Shown here one piece after another: positions 55,921 to 64,000 of a stretch of 64,000 nt of DNA. Positions within the stretch are counted from its first letter, which is position 1, and each line of letters begins with the position of its first letter. A model generated the notes under the pieces. That model had not been told where the DNA came from. It searched no databases and saw only the letters and a list, made by a program, of their open reading frames with translations. This stretch comes from Skermanella mucosa (GTDB lineage: Bacteria > Pseudomonadota > Alphaproteobacteria > Azospirillales > Azospirillaceae): positions 2,228,501-2,292,500 of the forward strand of contig NZ_CP086106.1 of NCBI RefSeq assembly GCF_016765655.2. Reading direction: 5' to 3'. The translations under genes and the position numbers were made by a program.

Positions 55921-57474
55921 ATGCTGGACTACGTTCTTAGCTCCGCGTCATTCCTGCCGCACGGCTTCTGCCTACTCTGGCGGCCGGACCTCGTGGCCTT
56001 GCATGTTGCGTCCGACATCACGACCGGCTTGGCCTACTTCTCGATCCCGTTTGTGATCCTCAGGTTTCTGAAGCGTCGGCCGGATTTCGAGTATCGCTGG
56101 GTAGCCTACCTGTTCGCCGCCTTCATCGTCCTGTGCGGCACCACGCATTTCGCATCCGTCGCCATGCTCTGGAAGCCCTATTACGGCCTCGACGGTTTGC
56201 TGAAGCTGATGGCCGCCATCGTGTCGGTTACCACTGCGGCCCTCCTCTGGCCCTTACTGCCCAAGATCCTTGCCATCCCGAGTCCCCGACTGCTCGCCGA
56301 AGCCAACAGCCGGCTCGAAGCGGAGATCCTGGAGCGGCGTGCGGCCGAGGCGGAACTCCAGCAAGCTCGCGATGACCTGGAGCGTCTGGTCGCCGAACGG
56401 ACCGTTGAACTCGCCCGCAGCGAGGAGCGGGCTCGCCTCGCCGCCGAGGCGGGTAACATCGGGACTTGGGACTGGGATTTGACCACCGGCATGGTGACGC
56501 GGTCACCAGAGTGTCTGGCGTTGTTCGGCCACGCTTTGGATGGCTCTCCGGCGGTCGATGCCTTTTTCCGCTGCCTGCACCCCGACGACCGGGTGCGGGT
56601 GCGGCGGGAGACCAAGGAGGCCCTTGTCAGTGGAAAATGGCGATCCGAGTTCCGGGTCATCCTGCCGGATGGGAACACCCGTTGGTTCGACTGTCGCGGC
56701 AGTGTGCTGTACGAAAAGATCTTGGGCGAGCTTGAACCGGTCCGCTTCGTCGGTACCATCTCGAACATCACCGAAAAGATCGGGGCTGCCGAGGCCATGC
56801 ACGCGTCGCTGGTCGAGAAGGAGACGCTCCTTCGGGAGATTCACCACCGGGTGAAGAACAATCTCCAGACCCTGCTGGCTCTGCTCCAGATGGAAAAGCG
56901 ACAGGTCAGCGATCCGGCTCTAGCCTCTCGGTTCGACGCCATGCGATCCCGCATTCAGGTCATGGCCAGCATCCACGAGAACCTCTACTCCTCGGATGGC
57001 CTCTCGGCGGTCAACATGGGCAAGCAGATGACCAGCCTCTGTGAGGGCCTGCGGCAACTCGGATCGGGCCTGAACCGGATCGAGATCGTCACCGACGTCG
57101 AGGACCTTTTCTGTTCCATCGACCTGGCGGTTCCGCTGGGCGTCCTGGCGAACGAGATCGTTACCAACGCGGTGAAGCACGCATTCCCGGACAGCCGGAC
57201 AGGGCGAATAGAGGTCTCGCTGCGGCATCGCGGGCAGGACGTGCTGCTCAGGGTTCGGGATAACGGGATTGGCGATGCCTGCAAGGCAAAAGGCGGCATC
57301 GGCAAGCAGTTAATCACCGCCTTGGCCGGACAATTGAGAGCCGACATCAGCGTTGATGTCCAGGCAGGCACCCTGGTCCAGGTCAGGCTCCCAGCGGAAG
57401 ACTTCAAGCGACACTCCACAAAGCCAGCCTTGTTACCTGCCGTACCTTTAGACCAGTATTGTTACAGCGTGTGA
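55921..57474 (+). CDS. Histidine kinase with ethylene-receptor-type membrane domain, PAS and HisKA_2
   Basis: This is 517 residues. Three N-terminal transmembrane helices match the ethylene-binding domain of plant ETR1: Asp32, Tyr39, Cys72 and His76 fall at the same spacing as ETR1 Asp25, Tyr32, Cys65 and His69, the last two being copper ligands. A coiled coil (130-170) and a PAS/PAC module (about 175-290) follow. The HisKA_2 phosphoacceptor EIHHRVKNNLQ has its His near 308, and a HATPase_c domain (NEIVTNAVKHAF, DNGIG, GIGKQLI) ends the protein. It would autophosphorylate and signal to the receiver protein encoded 126 bp downstream. Confidence 0.92.
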   Translation: MLDYVLSSASFLPHGFCLLWRPDLVALHVASDITTGLAYFSIPFVILRFLKRRPDFEYRWVAYLFAAFIVLCGTTHFASVAMLWKPYYGLDGLLKLMAAIVSVTTAALLWPLLPKILAIPSPRLLAEANSRLEAEILERRAAEAELQQARDDLERLVAERTVELARSEERARLAAEAGNIGTWDWDLTTGMVTRSPECLALFGHALDGSPAVDAFFRCLHPDDRVRVRRETKEALVSGKWRSEFRVILPDGNTRWFDCRGSVLYEKILGELEPVRFVGTISNITEKIGAAEAMHASLVEKETLLREIHHRVKNNLQTLLALLQMEKRQVSDPALASRFDAMRSRIQVMASIHENLYSSDGLSAVNMGKQMTSLCEGLRQLGSGLNRIEIVTDVEDLFCSIDLAVPLGVLANEIVTNAVKHAFPDSRTGRIEVSLRHRGQDVLLRVRDNGIGDACKAKGGIGKQLITALAGQLRADISVDVQAGTLVQVRLPAEDFKRHSTKPALLPAVPLDQYCYSV

Positions 57475-57600
57475 TATCCGCGACAGCATTAGGTTGCACA
57501 GCTACCAGCAGGGGACACCAGCGTCAGGAAGTTGTTAGCTCCTCGTCATGTCGGCCGCAGCCAATCCGGACAGGGCCGATGCACCCTCCAGGGAGTGCTG

Positions 57601-58002
57601 ATGAAGATCCTGATTGCCGAAGACAACGCCCTGGTTGCCCTCGACCTGGAGCAGCAGGTGACGGATGCTGGACATACTGTCGTCGGTATTGCGGGCACAG
57701 CAGCCGAAGTGCTTGGCTTGGCTACGGATTATGGTGCCGATCTGGCCCTGATGGACGTTTCCTTGGCGGACGGGTCGAGCGGCATCGACGCGGCCGTGGT
57801 TCTGAAGGACCGTTTCGGCGTCCCCAGCATCTTCGTAACCGCGGCACTGCCTGATCGACCGGAAGTGCGTCGGGTCGCCATCGGGCACCTGAACAAGCCT
57901 TATACCGAGGAGGAGGTCGTCGCGGCGATACAGGCCGTCGAGGCGACGCTGCGAGGTGAGCCTCCACGCTCCCTGCCGCCGAGGATGCGTTTGTTCGCGT
58001 GA
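57601..58002 (+). CDS. Stand-alone response regulator (receiver only)
   Basis: This is 133 residues consisting of one CheY-like receiver domain. Acidic pocket Asp8, phosphoacceptor Asp52 (LALMDVSL) and Lys99 (HLNKPYT) are present. There is no output domain. AGGGAG precedes the ATG at 57601. It likely receives phosphate from the HisKA_2 kinase immediately upstream, a common arrangement for this kinase class. Confidence 0.92.
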   Translation: MKILIAEDNALVALDLEQQVTDAGHTVVGIAGTAAEVLGLATDYGADLALMDVSLADGSSGIDAAVVLKDRFGVPSIFVTAALPDRPEVRRVAIGHLNKPYTEEEVVAAIQAVEATLRGEPPRSLPPRMRLFA

Positions 58003-58029
58003 TACGCTTCTGTCAGGCCAGTCCTTGGC

Positions 58030-60075
58030 TTACACGGTGCGGTAAGCATCCAGAGCATCCCTCAACGTCGATGAACTCACCGGCTTATGAAGCAGGCGAT
58101 AGCCGCTCGCCTCGGCCTCCTGCAATCGCTCCGGGGCGGTGTCGCCGGTGATCAGGAGACTTGGGATCGGCCGGTTGCCGTAACGGGCACGGATGTGCCG
58201 GATCGCCTCAATGCCGGTGCGTCCGGCCCGCAGCCGGTAATCGGAAATGATGATATCGGGGGCACGATCCAGTTCCGACAGCAGGTCCATTGCCTCGGCC
58301 TCGCTGGCCGCGATCACGACCTCATAGCCCCAGCCTTCGACCACGACCTGGAGCCCACGGAGGATGATGGCCTCGTCATCGATGATGACGACCAGACCCT
58401 TGTGCCCCTCATCCTGTGTGCTCCTACCCGCACCGACGAAGCCTATGTTGTGGTGCGTGTTGTAGCCAACCAGCGGCACGTCCACCCGGAAAACCGAGCC
58501 GCGGCCGGGTACCGAGTGGACCTTGACTGGATGGCTGAGCAGGGATGAGAGCCGCTGGACGATGGCAAGGCCGAGGCCGAGACCCTGGCTGCGGTCCCGC
58601 TCGACGTTGCCGACCTGATAGAACTCCTGGAAGATGTCGTCCAGTCGGTCGGGCGGGATCCCTATGCCAGTATCCCAGACCTCGATCCGTAGGGTCTGGC
58701 CGCGAGCCCGGCAGCCAACGAGGATCTTCCCGTGATCGGTATAGCGGATGGCGTTGGACACCAGATTCTGAACGATCCGCTCCAGCAGCGTCGGATCGGA
58801 ACGGATGATCGCGGTCGTCGGTCTGACCCGGAGCGTGAGCCTCCTGTCGCCGGCCAGCGGTCCGTATTCGGCCCGAACGCGGTCGAACAGTGTCGCGAGC
58901 GAGAAATTCGTCAGCCGGGGTTGCACGATGCCGGCGTCGAGCCGTGATATATCGAGCAGACTGTCGAGCAGGATGTTGACGCCGTCCAGTGATGCCCGAA
59001 GATCGTGGAGCAGCGGCTGGACCGCGGTGTTCTGGATCTGCGACGTCAGGGCCGAGGTGAAGAACACCATCGCCTGGACCGGCTGCCGGAGATCGTGGCT
59101 GGCGGCGGCCAGGAACTTCGACTTGGCGATGTTCGCCCGCTCAGCCTCCTCCTTTGCCCGTTTGAGTTCCTCCTCACCCCGCTTGCGGTCCGTGATGTCC
59201 TGGGCGACGCGGACATAGCCCCGCATCCGGCCCTTGTCGTCCCATAATGGCGTGATAATCACGTGAGCCCAGAACCGGCTGCCATCCTTTCGGACCCGCC
59301 ACCCTTCGCCATCGAAGCGACCGTGCTCTCGCACCAGAGACAAGACGTGATCCGCCTCACCCGCCGCTTCGGGCGGGTAAAAGACCTGCGTGGGCTGACC
59401 GACCGCTTCAGCCGCGGACCAGCCATAAAGCCGTTCAGCCCCGGCGTTCCAGGTCGCGATCCGCCCTTCGGTGTCGAGCCAGTTGATGGCATAATCCCGC
59501 ACGTTATCGACCAGCAAGCGAAAGCTTTTCTCGCTGTGGCGAAGCTGTTCCTCGATCTTCTTCTTTTCGGTGATGTCGCGAACGATACCGGCGAACAGCC
59601 GTCTGCCGCCCAACCGGCTCTCACCGACGGACAGATCCATCGGGAAGGTCGAGCCATCCTGGCGTTGCCCTTCGACCTCGCGACCGATGCCGATAATCCT
59701 GGGCTGCCGGGTCGCCGCGTAGTTCGCGAGGTAGCCGTCGTGCTCGCTGTGATAGGGCTCGGGCATCAGAATATGGACATTCCGGCCGATCACCGCCTCG
59801 CTGGCATAACCGAAGATCCTCTCGGCGGCTCGGTTGAAGCTCTGGATGCAGCCGTGTTCGTCGATGGTGATGATACCGTCCACAGCAGCCTCAAGGATCG
59901 CTGCCGATCTGGCTTCCACCTCACTGAGGGCTGACTGCCGCTCCGCCACTGCGGCTTGGGTATCCTGGAGAGTGGCCTGAAGGGATCGCACCGTCCTGGC
60001 CAGCCGCCAAGCGACCGCGATGGTGATCAGGGTACTCACGGCCCCTGCCAGTGCGACGCCAGTCATCCAATACAT
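58030..60075 (-). CDS. Hybrid sensor histidine kinase (TM-PAS-PAS-HisKA-HATPase-REC)
   Basis: This is 681 residues. A single N-terminal membrane helix ([20 protein letters not shown]) is followed by a coiled coil and two PAS domains ([41 protein letters not shown]). HisKA has SHDLRQP, then come N, G1 and G2 boxes ([28 protein letters not shown]), and a C-terminal receiver has phosphoacceptor Asp in IIISDYRL and Lys in LHKPVS. The first PAS resembles FixL-type ([20 protein letters not shown]), although haem binding cannot be claimed. It is convergent with the receiver gene at 57601. AGGGGG precedes the ATG at 60075. Confidence 0.93.
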   Translation of the reverse strand: MYWMTGVALAGAVSTLITIAVAWRLARTVRSLQATLQDTQAAVAERQSALSEVEARSAAILEAAVDGIITIDEHGCIQSFNRAAERIFGYASEAVIGRNVHILMPEPYHSEHDGYLANYAATRQPRIIGIGREVEGQRQDGSTFPMDLSVGESRLGGRRLFAGIVRDITEKKKIEEQLRHSEKSFRLLVDNVRDYAINWLDTEGRIATWNAGAERLYGWSAAEAVGQPTQVFYPPEAAGEADHVLSLVREHGRFDGEGWRVRKDGSRFWAHVIITPLWDDKGRMRGYVRVAQDITDRKRGEEELKRAKEEAERANIAKSKFLAAASHDLRQPVQAMVFFTSALTSQIQNTAVQPLLHDLRASLDGVNILLDSLLDISRLDAGIVQPRLTNFSLATLFDRVRAEYGPLAGDRRLTLRVRPTTAIIRSDPTLLERIVQNLVSNAIRYTDHGKILVGCRARGQTLRIEVWDTGIGIPPDRLDDIFQEFYQVGNVERDRSQGLGLGLAIVQRLSSLLSHPVKVHSVPGRGSVFRVDVPLVGYNTHHNIGFVGAGRSTQDEGHKGLVVIIDDEAIILRGLQVVVEGWGYEVVIAASEAEAMDLLSELDRAPDIIISDYRLRAGRTGIEAIRHIRARYGNRPIPSLLITGDTAPERLQEAEASGYRLLHKPVSSSTLRDALDAYRTV

Positions 60076-60362
60076 CGGACCCCCTGACAGGTTCACTCGA
60101 CGAACGGAGATGCATGCCTGCTGACATCCCAGATGCTCTGCTGGCACCGTGGTGCTGCAATCTGACCCCCAGTTCCGAATGCCTTCAGCGTGGTTAAGAA
60201 TTGCTTAACGGCTTCTGAATCCCGTCCGGAGAGCGGGGGCGTAGGAAAGGTGCTGCTAACCTGAAACGCCATACTGACCGGCGGCAGGTCAGGTTGTAGG
60301 GCTGTTTCAGCCCTCCGGCTCTCTCCTCGAGACAAGAAAACAACCCTATGGAACGAGGCAGG

Positions 60363-60752
60363 TCAGGCACGGGAGAAAGCGGCCACCACCCTGCGGACCA
60401 GGACGGCAACTGCCAACCCGACCAACGCCCCGAGCGAGTTGACCGCGAAGTCAGCCAAGTCGGCCTGTCGTCCAGGTGAGACGTGCTGAAGCAGTTCGAG
60501 AAGCCCACCGAACCCGATGGCGGCACCGACGATCATGCCGGGAGCAATCCGCCCTGACCAGCCCAGCGAAACCAGCAGGCTCAGGGCCGAATAGGCGGCC
60601 AGGTGATCGAGTTTGTCACCAAGGCCAGTTCCGATGGTGGGCGACCGAGATGACAGCGATGCGGCGGTGATGATGATGGCTGCACCGGCGGCTGCCACTC
60701 GGATCGGGTAGGTCTTTGGGACGCGGAGGAAAGAGCGGTCGGCTGGGGGCAT
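60363..60752 (-). CDS. VanZ-like membrane protein
   Basis: This is about 129 residues with four hydrophobic segments. DKLDHLAAYSALSLLVSLGW, then GFGGLLELLQHVSPGRQADLAD and a final NSLGALVGLAVAVLV follow the VanZ-like pattern (HxxxYxxL, E..Q....R..d..D...N..G). The function of this family outside glycopeptide resistance is unclear. The start at 60752 is tentative; an upstream GTG or ATG in the same frame is possible. Confidence 0.8.
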   Translation of the reverse strand: MPPADRSFLRVPKTYPIRVAAAGAAIIITAASLSSRSPTIGTGLGDKLDHLAAYSALSLLVSLGWSGRIAPGMIVGAAIGFGGLLELLQHVSPGRQADLADFAVNSLGALVGLAVAVLVRRVVAAFSRA

Positions 60753-60907
60753 TCCCCATTCATGCCCGATAACAACAAAGGAATGGTCAAGGCAGGAGGC
60801 CACCATACCGCAAGCCGCATTCGCCGTCACTCAGGCTTGTTCGGTCGAGTCACTGTCCGGCGATCTAGCATCATGGCATCATGGCGGAAAACAGGAGGAG
60901 AACCGCG

Positions 60908-61291
60908 ATGAAGTTCAGCGTGAGCCACGCCGATGAGAGCGATTTCGCCCATGACGGCTTGAGGTCATTTTTCGAATACCGCGATCTGGCGATTAAGGAG
61001 GCGACGGCCGGGCGGTTCAATGCCCACGTCATCCGGGCTCGGCCGGGGGAGAGATCGCCTGGGGAGTGGCACCGGCACGACCTCGACTTCCAGATGGTCT
61101 ATGTCCTGCGGGGCTGGGTGCGGTTCGAGTACGAGGGCGTTGGCGAGGTGCTGCTCCGGCGGGGATCGTGTGTCCATCAGCCAGCAGGCATCCGGCACCG
61201 CGAGGTCGAGCATTCCGATGACCTGGAGATGCTGGAGATCACGTCTCCCGCTGAGTTCGGGACTGAGGTTGTAGAGGCCCTAACCTCGTGA
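60908..61291 (+). CDS. Cupin-domain protein
   Basis: This is 127 residues forming a single cupin barrel. The first motif reads GEWHRHDLDFQMVYVLRGWV, and the second reads GSCVHQPAGIRHREVEHSDD, with His residues at metal-binding positions. AGGAGG lies upstream of the ATG at 60908. Such proteins may be sensors or small enzymes; the substrate is unknown. Confidence 0.85.
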   Translation: MKFSVSHADESDFAHDGLRSFFEYRDLAIKEATAGRFNAHVIRARPGERSPGEWHRHDLDFQMVYVLRGWVRFEYEGVGEVLLRRGSCVHQPAGIRHREVEHSDDLEMLEITSPAEFGTEVVEALTS

Positions 61292-61753
61292 GTGTCTTGG
61301 CTGGGTCGTTGCCCACCGCAGGCTGATCCCGATGGGGGCAGCAAACACAGCAAAGCAACGCCCAGGACCGTGCTCTGGACAAGAACGACGTCATAGGACG
61401 GCCATTCTGGTGATTGCCGGCCGACATCGTCCATCATACCCAAGCGACAGGTTCGCTGCAGCGGCTCCAGCACGAGAGCGTGTTATGGTTGAACAATCTC
61501 CAATGTAATATTGGCAGTGAAGGAAACGCATGCTGACACCGCACCGATGCCCTGCTGAATTATCATTCTCGCATTCGGCAGTTGTGCTTCGATCTAATCT
61601 GAATAGTACTTCAGTATTCACGCTATCAGCGGTTTCTGTATCTGGCCCCTTTGGGCTCTCCACCAAGAAATACGGCATATCTCTTCAAGATGATTGCAAT
61701 CTGGGATGATAATGATAATCATTGCAACTTATCCATTGAGGGGCGGTGACAAG
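61292..61753. other. Intergenic region, no gene supported
   Basis: This gap of about 460 bp precedes the second receiver gene. Positions 61480-61720 are AT-rich. Frames on the minus strand are open but show no family pattern or ribosome site. It likely contains the promoter for 61754. Confidence 0.35.
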
Positions 61754-62212
61754 ATGCGGATCTTGATCGTTGAGGATGACCCTCTGGTCGCCCTGGCCCT
61801 GAGGCTGTACCTGACAGAGCTTGGCCACACCGTGGTCAGCACTGCCGCCGATACCACCAGGGTTCTGCAACTCGCGGACGATGGTATCGAGGCCGATCTG
61901 GCCCTCGTTGACCTTCATCTCGCACGGGGGGCGTGTGGTATCGAGGCCGCTGTGCAGCTACGTTATCTGTCCGGCATTGCCTCGGTATTCCTGACGAGCG
62001 ATGCTGAAGGAGCCCATGCTGCCCGGCACGCGGCCATAGGATGCTTGATCAAGCCGATCTGTCCTTCACGGCTTGCTGCCGCTCTGATGGCCCTTGATGC
62101 CTTTGTACAGGGGCAAATCCCAGACCATGTCCCCGATGGGCTTGAAGTATTCCCGGCGGCTATGTCGGCCGCCTGTTCGACGCCTCTATATCGGGATGGC
62201 CAGCCGAACTGA
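61754..62212 (+). CDS. Stand-alone response regulator (receiver only)
   Basis: This is 152 residues. A CheY-like receiver has Asp8-Asp9, phosphoacceptor Asp53 (ALVDLHL) and Lys in GCLIKPICP, followed by a 30-residue tail without a known domain. The ATG at 61754 starts the canonical RILIVEDD. It is similar to the receiver at 57601 and convergent with the kinase gene at 62290, its likely partner. Confidence 0.9.
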   Translation: MRILIVEDDPLVALALRLYLTELGHTVVSTAADTTRVLQLADDGIEADLALVDLHLARGACGIEAAVQLRYLSGIASVFLTSDAEGAHAARHAAIGCLIKPICPSRLAAALMALDAFVQGQIPDHVPDGLEVFPAAMSAACSTPLYRDGQPN

Positions 62213-62289
62213 TCGGCCCTCCGCTATCAGACTGCCCGGAATACTCCCGGTGGTCAGGTCGCAGTGCGTGAGCTTTCCCTGCTGCGATG

Positions 62290-63762
62290 TTACGGTCCCG
62301 ATCTGGCCGGCCGTCTTGCCGAAGCAACCCTGAGCCGAAACACCGACCCTTTACCCGGAGCGGATGAGACCTCCATCTGATGCCCGAGCAGACCAGTCAG
62401 GCGGTTGACGACGGCCAAGCCGATCCCGAAGCCCTCGCTGGCGTTGCGGGTTCTGTCACCGCATCGGTGGAACTCGCGGAAGATGTCGCCGCACTGATCC
62501 GGCGGTATGCCGATGCCAGTATCCCACACCTCGATGCTGACCGTCGCTCCGCATCGTCGGCATCCAATCAGCACGCGGCCCTGCTCAGTGTACCGGACTG
62601 CATTGGAGATCAGGTTCCGCAGGACTCGCTCCAGGAGCAGCGGATCGCTCAGTACTTCCAGGCCCGTGTTCACGACGATCAAGTCCAGGCCTTTCTCGGC
62701 TGCTTGGGCAGTGAACTCTCCAGCCAGCCTGCCGAGCAGATCGCCCAGCATCACCGGCCCGATATTCGGCTCGACCGCCCCGGCTTCCAGCTTCGACATA
62801 TGTATGATCGCATCCAGCAGGTCCGACAGCGACCTGACCGATTGCTGGATCAACCCGACTAGGTTCAATGCGGAGGGTTCGGTCACCCGGCGGTCCAGCA
62901 GCTTGGCGAACAGGGCGATGGCCTGGATGGGCTGACGGAGGTCATGGCTGGCGGCAGCCAGGAAACTCGTCTTAGCACGGCTCGCCTGCTCGGCGGTCCG
63001 CTTGTCCGTGAGCAGTTTGTCCTCAGCCCGCCTCTGGGCGGTGATGTCGCGGGCGACACAGAGGATACCGATGATTTCACCGCTTTCCGACCGCAGGGGC
63101 ATCTTGAGCTTTTCGATGATCTTGCCACCTGTCGCAAGCTTGAGCGACTGATCAACGGTCACGAGACTTTCACCAGCCTGCATGACCTGCACATCCTCGC
63201 GTCGGACAGCCTCGGCGTCCGATGGGTCCATGATGTCATGGTCGGTGATACCGGGAACGGCACGCGATGAGGCAAGCCCGACGACCTCGGCGAATATCCG
63301 GTTCCCGCCGAGGTACCGGGACTGCCGATCCTTCCAGTAGACAGCGTGAGGGATCTGATCGAGGACCAGCCAGAGCGGATCGCTTCCCCCTGCAACTCCA
63401 CCCGCCTCCGGAGGCCGCGTGATTCTCTCGTTGGCGTGGATCACGGCTCCGGATACCGCTCCCGTCTCCGTGAGCAACGGCATGACCACGACGTTGAACC
63501 AGCGGCCCCGGCTCTGGAGTTCGGTCCTGAGTGATTGCCCGCTGGAGACAACTTGCACTACGGTATCATGCAGCAGAGCACCGTTCGATCCGGCGACCTC
63601 GCTGATGCACCTGCTCCGGATCGCTACGGGCGAGACAGTGACAATCTCGGCGGCCACCTGGCTGGCCGCTTCAATCCTGCCCTCACGGTCAACCAGGATC
63701 AGGGGGTACTGGACCGTGCTCAGAATGGCAGATAGAAGGTCCTGCTCTTTCTGTAGTGCCAT
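62290..63762 (-). CDS. PAS-domain sensor histidine kinase
   Basis: This is 490 residues without an obvious membrane helix. Two PAS-like domains (YPLILVDREGRIEAASQVAA; IPHAVYWKDRQSRYLGGNRI, with a PAC tail to VARDIT) precede HisKA with SHDLRQP and a HATPase_c domain ([28 protein letters not shown]). The kinase core closely resembles the hybrid kinase at 58030 but lacks a receiver. AAGG lies 7 bp before the ATG at 63762; a TTG nine codons upstream is less likely. Confidence 0.92.
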   Translation of the reverse strand: MALQKEQDLLSAILSTVQYPLILVDREGRIEAASQVAAEIVTVSPVAIRSRCISEVAGSNGALLHDTVVQVVSSGQSLRTELQSRGRWFNVVVMPLLTETGAVSGAVIHANERITRPPEAGGVAGGSDPLWLVLDQIPHAVYWKDRQSRYLGGNRIFAEVVGLASSRAVPGITDHDIMDPSDAEAVRREDVQVMQAGESLVTVDQSLKLATGGKIIEKLKMPLRSESGEIIGILCVARDITAQRRAEDKLLTDKRTAEQASRAKTSFLAAASHDLRQPIQAIALFAKLLDRRVTEPSALNLVGLIQQSVRSLSDLLDAIIHMSKLEAGAVEPNIGPVMLGDLLGRLAGEFTAQAAEKGLDLIVVNTGLEVLSDPLLLERVLRNLISNAVRYTEQGRVLIGCRRCGATVSIEVWDTGIGIPPDQCGDIFREFHRCGDRTRNASEGFGIGLAVVNRLTGLLGHQMEVSSAPGKGSVFRLRVASARRPARSGP

Positions 63763-64000
63763 CAACCGCCTTCTTTGTACAAAATCCAACTGTAATATCA
63801 GTTTGTTTCCCGGACTAGTAATGCTGCATCTAAGAGTTCTCCAGCCGGCAACTTTTTAGCCTCACTATGGCGGATGATATTTGCCCAGGATCAGAAGTTC
63901 AATTATCAATAATATGATGCATTCTGGATGACAGAGCATCATGGGCATGAGCATGGCCGAGCCACCGGCCAGTCACGTTACCGGCATCCAGTCCGGCCGT
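63763..64000. other. Right edge, no gene recognised
   Basis: AT-rich sequence upstream of the kinase gene probably contains its promoter (63765-63925). The final 80 bp are GC-rich again and may be the edge of another gene, but nothing can be called. Confidence 0.3.

Overview
The window is GC-rich and reads as an alphaproteobacterium of the Rhodospirillales, in the Azospirillum/Skermanella range. This is an inference from codon use, short tightly coupled operons, the transporter and regulator families, and the style of the small hypothetical genes. It could be chromosome or a large replicon. No rRNA and no complete tRNA was seen.

Positions 1-34318 are a metabolic half. A giant multidomain phosphatase/nuclease (313-6342) is followed by two catabolic blocks on the minus strand, each with a divergent LysR-type regulator. 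Block A (6719-17645) combines a dipeptide-type ABC importer, a class II aldolase, a PanE-like reductase, a histone-deacetylase-fold amidohydrolase, a cupin, an EamA exporter and an M20 deacylase. A small ABC-plus-amidase operon (18875-22854) comes next. Block B (23177-33255) combines a second taurine/pyrimidine-type ABC importer having two binding proteins with an SDR, an allantoinase-like enzyme, a guanine-deaminase-like amidohydrolase, a cyanuric-acid-hydrolase/barbiturase family enzyme, an acetamidase and a DUF3830 protein. Block B looks like import and ring-opening of a cyclic amide or ureide such as a pyrimidine, barbiturate or s-triazine.

Positions 34808-39369 are the most unusual part: an AT-richer cassette encoding a PP2C phosphatase and two Ser/Thr protein kinases in overlapping translation. 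The second kinase carries a C-terminal cold-shock-like domain and the first a possible FHA-like tail. The cassette is bounded by a perfect 182-bp inverted repeat, and each arm ends in the 3' half of a tRNA-Met gene followed by its own terminator. A decayed tyrosine integrase lies inside the left arm. This may be an undescribed phosphorylation-based defence or stress module.

Positions 39397-55800 are integrative-element remains. A second integrase is split by an IS256-family element. A VapE-like SF3 helicase is split by another IS256-family element that is itself split by an IS66-family element; all three insertions show 8-bp target duplications. Downstream are a nested hairpin array, a serine recombinase with a substituted catalytic arginine, several small hypothetical genes (DUF3846, DUF4926), a TerB-like protein, a CoaD-like nucleotidyltransferase, a tiny lipoprotein and three decayed genes.

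Positions 55921-63762 are a signalling cluster: a histidine kinase with an ethylene-receptor-type membrane domain, two stand-alone receiver proteins, a hybrid PAS kinase and a PAS-PAS kinase, with a VanZ-like protein and a cupin between them.
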